Shown here: one piece after another, positions 1 to 4,063 of the stretch
How the letters are laid out: every line of letters begins with the position of its first letter
How positions within the stretch are numbered: position 1 is the first letter of the stretch
Origin: a candidate division WS6 bacterium GW2011_GWC2_36_7
Lineage (GTDB): Bacteria > Patescibacteriota > Dojkabacteria > SC72
DNA: 6,578 nucleotides
Assembly (NCBI GenBank): GCA_000991805.1
Contig: LBSF01000056.1
Span: 1 to 6,578, forward strand
Direction: 5' to 3'
Translations under genes and position numbers: made by a program
The notes under the pieces: generated by a model
What the model was told of the DNA's origin: nothing
What the model saw: the letters and a program-made list of their open reading frames with translations, nothing else
Databases searched by the model: none

Positions 1-43
1 CTTTCTCTAACCTTGTTTGTATGGTTTGAACTATATCCATCAT
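1..43 (-). CDS. Start of an unidentified protein, cut by the window edge
   Basis: Twenty bases beyond the 3' end of the second tRNA gene, two consecutive ATG codons (43-41 and 40-38) open a reading frame that stays open to the window edge and reads MMDIVQTIQTRLEK. The visible 14 residues look like an amphipathic helix with charged residues at the end, which suits the start of a real soluble protein. Too little is visible to assign a family. No Shine-Dalgarno site stands upstream; the leader is AT-rich (TTTTAAAATATATTTACAAT). Either ATG could be the start. The gene may be read through from the tRNA transcript, because only 20 bases separate them. A chance open frame of this length is possible, so confidence is moderate. 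Confidence 0.45.
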   Translation of the reverse strand, partial: MMDIVQTIQTRLEK

Positions 44-63
44 ATTGTAAATATATTTTAAAA

Positions 64-137
64 CGCACTCGGGGGGAGTCGAACCCGCAACCGTCGGTTC
101 CGAAGACCGATGCTCTATCCAGTTGAGCTACGAGTGC
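64..137 (-). tRNA. tRNA-Arg, anticodon UCG (reads CGA)
   Basis: The minus strand folds into a full cloverleaf. The acceptor is GCACTCG/CGAGTGC with discriminator G, and the D arm is GCTC/GAGC with GG and A20 in the loop. The anticodon stem is TCGGT/ACCGA around loop CTTCGGA, giving anticodon TCG at 103-101; the T loop is TTCGACT. C35 together with A20 fits known bacterial arginine identity elements. The T stem GCGGG/CCCCC has one C-C mismatch at its second pair. No CCA is encoded: the discriminator is followed by TTTT, so CCA must be added by nucleotidyltransferase. The gene lies 8 bases downstream of a closely similar tRNA-Arg and is probably co-transcribed with it. Confidence 0.95.
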
Positions 138-145
138 ATATTAGT

Positions 146-222
146 TGGCGTACCTGGCCGGATTCGAACCGACAACCGTTGATTCCGCAAACCAATGCTC
201 TATCCAATTGAGCTACAGGTAC
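146..222 (-). tRNA. tRNA-Arg, anticodon GCG (reads CGC/CGU)
   Basis: This is a complete cloverleaf on the minus strand. The acceptor is GTACCTG/CAGGTAC with discriminator G and an encoded CCA (148-146). The D arm is GCTC/GAGC with loop AATTGGATA, which carries GG and A20. The anticodon stem TTGGT/ATCAA contains one G-U pair and encloses loop TTGCGGA, giving anticodon GCG at 188-186. The T loop is TTCGAAT. A20 and C35 support arginine charging. Most bacteria read CGU/CGC/CGA with an ACG tRNA edited to inosine by TadA, so an unedited GCG form is unusual. The D and anticodon arms closely match the neighbouring tRNA-Arg(UCG), suggesting an ancient tandem duplication. Together the two genes could read all four CGN codons. 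Confidence 0.95.
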
Positions 223-243
223 AAAAGAGCTATTTATACAGCC

Positions 244-252
244 ATTCTACCA
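244..252 (-). promoter_or_regulatory. Candidate extended -10 promoter for the tRNA-Arg pair
   Basis: In the 46-base gap between the comEC stop and the first tRNA, the minus strand carries TGGTAGAAT, an extended -10 (TGn plus TAGAAT, five of six to TATAAT). Initiation about seven bases on would give a leader of roughly 15-20 bases before the tRNA. No good -35 hexamer sits at the right distance, which extended -10 promoters tolerate. In AT-rich DNA such matches also arise by chance. Confidence 0.35.
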
Positions 253-268
253 TATATTCTTACTCTTT

Positions 269-3200
269 TTAAAATGTAAATACAATATTACCTTCTTGGT
301 ACGTTACCAAATGTTGTACGTTGTGCTTTTCTAAAATATCAATTGTTTCACTGTGCGGATGTCCGAAAGTATTGTCTGTGTCACAGCTGCAAATTGCAAT
401 TGAAGTAAAAATCTCGCTGAGAAACATATCACTTGTGGCCGATCTCGAACAGTGATGTCCCGCTTTCAAAATATCAACCTGACCCATTAGATTATTCTCA
501 AGCAAATATTCTTCAGCTTCATATCCAGCATCCCCCATTAGTAAGATCTTCGTATCTTTAATCTTCACATCTAAGACAATTGAGTCCTCATTTACATTAC
601 TGTGGCAGTTTAGGTTAATTGGATATATTGCAGATGCGGATATGTCGCCATATATGAGCTTCCAGCTATCGTTAAGGTCAAACAGAATATCTTCGTAGTT
701 AGTTTCAACATATTCCCAGTCTTTAGATTCAAAGCATTGAGAAGCATACACGATTGTCCCTACTGTGTAAGTATTTAAGAGATTAAAGAGGCCTTGTATA
801 TGATCATCGTGAGAATGGGTTAACACTATGACTTCAATGGTTCGATCATTCACTGGCATGTATTTAGGTAGTTCAAATAATATTGAAGTATCTGCTCCAG
901 TATCTACCAACATTTGAAAACTATCCTGCTGAATTAGGGTTGCATCGCCTTGCCCTATGTTAAGAAAAACAAGAGAAGGTGTTACTGGAACTTGCATAGT
1001 GCAAAGCCTGTAGAAGGCAATGACTAGCGAGAAAGTTAAGATGAAGTTCTTAACTAGAAATTTTAAGATAGAAAAACAAATTGATAAAAGTAATACTAGA
1101 AATACACACATCACTATGGGGACAATAACTCCAACTTTTTCCAACTCCCAATATCCCCACCCAGCCTTACCTATCAAATTTACTACAAGTTCGAAATATT
1201 TGAGCTGAACATTGGAAGCCTCAAATAGTAAGGTCGATAGTAATGGAAAAACTTTTAAAAAGATCAATCCAAATATCCCTAAAAACATCGTGCTCTCTAT
1301 GACTGGAAGGATGAAACAATTGGCTACCACTGCCCATATCGACACCGTACCAAAGGTATATATCGTTATGGGTAATGTAGTAAGCGTACAGCTCAATGTA
1401 GTAAGCAGTGTATCTTCTACAAATCCACTACTCTTTTTGAATAGTTTTTTCCATATATTACTTAATGCTGGTTGAAGATATACCAAACCTAATGTTGCCA
1501 CCACAGAGAGCTGAAAACCTACATTAAAGACTATCTTGGGGTCTATTAGCACGAATATGAACGCTGTCAGCGGCAAAGTAACATGGATAGTATTCTTCTT
1601 TCCTAAGATCATTGCTATGAGTGCTATGCTGGTCATTATGCAAGCTCTAACAATTGATGGTGAGAGTCCTGAGAGAATGCAGAATCCCCAGATTAAGAAT
1701 AAAAGTAAGAACAATCGTATCCTTAATGGAAGAAACTTCAAAAGCTTGCTTCCTGATAATATCAATATCGTTATATTGTACCCCGACGCAGCTACAATAT
1801 GACTCACCCCTGCCATCCTCACATTGTTATCAAACTTTTCACTGAATAGTCTGTCTTGACCAAATATGATTCCCATCATCAAGGAAGATTGCGGCTCTTT
1901 CAAATTTACAGAAATGATTTTGTTAAGCTTTTGTTTGAAATCTACCAATATATTTTGTAAATGAAATCCTCCTCTTTCTCCGTTGCACTCCATTTCAGGA
2001 AACTCCATTAAAAGATAAATGTTATTATTTTTTAGGTAATCTTTGTAGTTAAAATCCTCGAAATTTTCGGGTATTTTAAACAAACCCCTTATGTTACACA
2101 CTTCTCCTATACTTGGGATTTGATATTTTTTAATCTTAACCAAGAATTTTTGGCTTCCTTTTTTTAGTATGCTCTCTCGTATCAATGTATCTGTCGCGGG
2201 TTTTACTTCAATTGTATTGTATGTTGGCTTCTCTGTAATCTCAGATGTTACAATCGCATTAAATTCGCCTCGCTCTTCTGTGAAACTCTGAGCCGCAATA
2301 TCGTTTTCTTTTTCATGGTTAAGAATAGGCCTCAGTCTAGCTATCATAAATACCCCTATTAATATTAATAAATTGAAGAGGTTCAAATAGAGCAACAATT
2401 TTCTACACAACGTCTGACGTTTTCTAGTGAGTTTTGAATTGGCAGATATGTTTCTCAGTCTATTTGAGACCCAAAGGAGGGTGATAATCACTCCGATAGT
2501 CGGTAGAATATGTCTCATAGAGATATGGATGTCTATGTTTCTCAGAAGGGTGATTCCAAAAATATTCAAAATGATATATGAAATGGAAATGAAAATAATT
2601 TTGTAATCGATCAGATAGCGGAGGAAGCCACCTACTCTTTTCCCCATATTCTGGATTATAGTCTTTAGGGGGTGAAACATACTATATACAAATATTATCT
2701 TTAAATTTGTCATAGGTTGCCTGTCCAAGTTATAGGGTCGACTATCTATGATTTTTTGAGCCGTTGAAGGTCCTATTCCATCAAGACTATCTAGTTCTGT
2801 TATATTTGCTGTGTTTATATTGATGCAATCATTCTCTACAGGGTTGTCTGTTATATCCTCCTCTACCAGCATATTCTCTGGGGTTTTTTGGGGGATTACT
2901 TCTTCCTCTTTCAAAGTGAATAATCTTAGTTCACACAGCAATTCCTCTTTGGATGGAATGTATATCTTCTGATTACTAACTAAAACTTTCGAAAGATTAA
3001 TGTTCCTTGCCACATACTCTAGTGATACTTTTTCGCTAAATCCCCCTGCCTTTTTTACAGCATCTATTACTCGGTCACCTGGGTCAAAGCAATACACTCC
3101 TGGGGCCTTGAGTGCCCCGCTGATATCGATAAAGATAGTACATTGAGTACTTACAACTTCTGGTTCAGGGCATATGTTATGCTCAACTTGATAGACCTTT

Positions 3201-3325
3201 TCTTCCTTAAGGCTTTGCTCAACTATACTGAGATTTGGGAAGATATATTTAAGTAAGAATAAACCTCCTAGAAGGCCTACAGCGAAACTAATAGCGCATA
3301 GTATGACGACTTTTCTTGATGACAT
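269..3325 (-). CDS. comEC: ComEC/Rec2 DNA-uptake channel fused to an N-terminal ComEA-like part
   Basis: The ORF encodes 1018 residues, longer than a usual ComEC because a ComEA-like part precedes it. Residues 7-29 form a membrane anchor. Residues about 62-126 form an SLBB domain (ISGALKAPGVY, KAGGF, KIYIPSKEE). Residues 166-199 are the first half of a ComEA helix-hairpin-helix (ININTANITELDSLDGIG). ComEC follows: three membrane helices (about 243-330), an OB-like loop (about 345-440), the competence domain (GIIFGQDRLFSEKF, SHIVAASGYNITI at 508-520, LSGLSPSIVRA, FQLSVVATLG) and a C-terminal metallo-beta-lactamase-like domain. The last has NIGQGDATLI, VDTGAD, HSHDDH at 837-842, MGDAGYE, AGHHCS and GHPH; the usual HHGS reads HHCS. 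ComEA binds incoming DNA outside the membrane and ComEC carries one strand across. The helix-hairpin-helix is truncated at the junction, and an independent comEC start at residue 205 (base 2713) is plausible. The gene starts 34 bases after the cyclophilin stop, without a clear Shine-Dalgarno site. Confidence 0.9.
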   Translation of the reverse strand: MSSRKVVILCAISFAVGLLGGLFLLKYIFPNLSIVEQSLKEEKVYQVEHNICPEPEVVSTQCTIFIDISGALKAPGVYCFDPGDRVIDAVKKAGGFSEKVSLEYVARNINLSKVLVSNQKIYIPSKEELLCELRLFTLKEEEVIPQKTPENMLVEEDITDNPVENDCININTANITELDSLDGIGPSTAQKIIDSRPYNLDRQPMTNLKIIFVYSMFHPLKTIIQNMGKRVGGFLRYLIDYKIIFISISYIILNIFGITLLRNIDIHISMRHILPTIGVIITLLWVSNRLRNISANSKLTRKRQTLCRKLLLYLNLFNLLILIGVFMIARLRPILNHEKENDIAAQSFTEERGEFNAIVTSEITEKPTYNTIEVKPATDTLIRESILKKGSQKFLVKIKKYQIPSIGEVCNIRGLFKIPENFEDFNYKDYLKNNNIYLLMEFPEMECNGERGGFHLQNILVDFKQKLNKIISVNLKEPQSSLMMGIIFGQDRLFSEKFDNNVRMAGVSHIVAASGYNITILILSGSKLLKFLPLRIRLFLLLFLIWGFCILSGLSPSIVRACIMTSIALIAMILGKKNTIHVTLPLTAFIFVLIDPKIVFNVGFQLSVVATLGLVYLQPALSNIWKKLFKKSSGFVEDTLLTTLSCTLTTLPITIYTFGTVSIWAVVANCFILPVIESTMFLGIFGLIFLKVFPLLSTLLFEASNVQLKYFELVVNLIGKAGWGYWELEKVGVIVPIVMCVFLVLLLSICFSILKFLVKNFILTFSLVIAFYRLCTMQVPVTPSLVFLNIGQGDATLIQQDSFQMLVDTGADTSILFELPKYMPVNDRTIEVIVLTHSHDDHIQGLFNLLNTYTVGTIVYASQCFESKDWEYVETNYEDILFDLNDSWKLIYGDISASAIYPINLNCHSNVNEDSIVLDVKIKDTKILLMGDAGYEAEEYLLENNLMGQVDILKAGHHCSRSATSDMFLSEIFTSIAICSCDTDNTFGHPHSETIDILEKHNVQHLVTYQEGNIVFTF
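2682..2729 (-). pseudogene. Out-of-frame remnant of the ComEA C-terminus
   Basis: In another frame of the same strand, starting at the last base of the AAC codon that follows SRPY, the sequence reads LGQATYDKFKDNICI and then TAG. This is the pattern expected for the end of a ComEA helix-hairpin-helix (GIG, then six residues, then I/F-K and a closing helix just before the stop). The main frame loses homology to ComEA at exactly this point. About 10-12 residues of the usual middle part (the DLxxVxG turn) are absent. The simplest reading is a deletion of 3k+1 bases that threw the ComEA tail out of frame and joined the upstream part to comEC. The similarity is judged by eye over 15 residues. Confidence 0.5.
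2711..2726 (-). promoter_or_regulatory. Possible independent comEC start with weak ribosome binding site
   Basis: The minus strand has GGACAGG, then six bases, then ATG (2713-2711), opening MTNLKIIFVYSMF in the comEC frame. From here ComEC would be 814 residues, a normal size for the family. The start would overlap the putative comEA tail by 32 bases, an arrangement typical of translationally coupled genes. The Shine-Dalgarno match is modest. Confidence 0.4.
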
Positions 3326-3359
3326 ATATTGAATATATCAACAAGAGATGAACCTTAGA

Positions 3360-4022
3360 TTAATTCTCTAAGATCTGTACAGATATGAGTTTTACATCAT
3401 TTACAGGTTTGTCATTTGTATCTGTTTCTACCTTTTCGATGGAATCTACTACTGCAAAACCCTTTGTTACTATTCCAAAGATTGTGTATTTACCATCCAT
3501 GTATGCAGAGTTTTCTGCAGGGATATTTCCAGAGGTTATGAAGAATTGAGAACCATTGGTATTTGCTCCTGAATTTGCCATACCTACTACATATGGAGCA
3601 TATTTTCTCTCAGTTATTTCATCTTTGACAGCATATCCTGGTCCTCCGGTACCTGTACCTGTAGGATCTCCTGTTTGTATGACGAAGTTCTGTATTACTC
3701 TATGGAAGATCATATCTTCGTAGTAATTTTTCCCTGCTAAGAAGAGGAAGCTATTGGCTGTTAATGGGGTTTCTTTTTCAAGAAGATCAATAGTGATATC
3801 ACCTACTGATGTCTTTAATACTGCTTTGTAATCTATGTTTGCTTCCATAACTTGTTCTGGTTGCGTGTATGTTGTTCTAGTAAGATCGGTTAGTCCCGAG
3901 TCTGTGCTTAGAAGTCCACCACTGTTAGTTAAATACAGGCCAAAGACGCATGCAAGGAGTAATCCTCCTGTAAGGAAGAATATTTTCTTGTTGTCTTTTA
4001 ATATATCTTTTGCTCCGCTCAT
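3360..4022 (-). CDS. Membrane-anchored cyclophilin-type peptidyl-prolyl cis-trans isomerase
   Basis: This 220-residue protein catalyses cis-trans isomerisation of peptide bonds before proline. Residues 1-13 are polar and basic, and residues 14-31 form one hydrophobic segment, followed by a Ser/Thr/Gly-rich linker to about 60. The cyclophilin domain fills 65-219: TSVGDITIDL, FHRVIQNFVIQTGDP (106-120, with the catalytic Arg in FHR), TGTGTGGPGY, GMANSGANTNGSQFFIT (147-163) and MDGKYTIFG (175-183). Compared with human CypA, the Trp121 position is Tyr174 and His126 is Tyr179, differences common in bacterial cyclophilins. The anchor should place the catalytic domain outside the cytoplasm, where it may help fold exported proteins such as the LamG protein upstream. 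LLAC at 22-25 resembles a lipobox, but the hydrophobic run continues past the Cys, so a plain membrane anchor is more likely. A strong promoter lies directly upstream, and no Shine-Dalgarno site is seen. Confidence 0.95.
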   Translation of the reverse strand: MSGAKDILKDNKKIFFLTGGLLLACVFGLYLTNSGGLLSTDSGLTDLTRTTYTQPEQVMEANIDYKAVLKTSVGDITIDLLEKETPLTANSFLFLAGKNYYEDMIFHRVIQNFVIQTGDPTGTGTGGPGYAVKDEITERKYAPYVVGMANSGANTNGSQFFITSGNIPAENSAYMDGKYTIFGIVTKGFAVVDSIEKVETDTNDKPVNDVKLISVQILEN

Positions 4023-4032
4023 ATGTGTATAT

Positions 4033-4061
4033 ACTATACAGTACCAATATTAAATTGCCAA
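4033..4061 (-). promoter_or_regulatory. Sigma70-type promoter for the cyclophilin-comEC unit
   Basis: The minus strand reads TTGGCA (4061-4056), a 17-base spacer, then TATAGT (4038-4033). Each hexamer matches consensus at five of six positions and the spacing is optimal. Only ten bases separate the -10 from the cyclophilin ATG, so initiation near 4026 leaves a leader of about four bases. That fits the lack of a Shine-Dalgarno site and points to a nearly leaderless mRNA. The -35 lies just beyond the stop of the preceding gene. comEC, 34 bases after the cyclophilin, is probably on the same transcript. Confidence 0.65.
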
Positions 4062-4063
4062 GA

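Noticed and set aside
1020..1845. Several plus-strand open frames opposite comEC
   Set aside because: They are antisense to well-conserved ComEC membrane segments and show no domain, start signal or coherent composition.
3326..3359. Possible promoter (TATATT about eight bases before the comEA/comEC ATG)
   Set aside because: The -10-like hexamer has no -35 at 16-18 bases, and such matches are frequent in this AT-rich gap. Read-through from the cyclophilin promoter explains expression more simply.
3948..3959. LLAC lipobox-like motif in the cyclophilin N-terminus
   Set aside because: The hydrophobic stretch continues after the Cys (VFGLYL), unlike lipoproteins where the mature part is polar, so an uncleaved membrane anchor is preferred.
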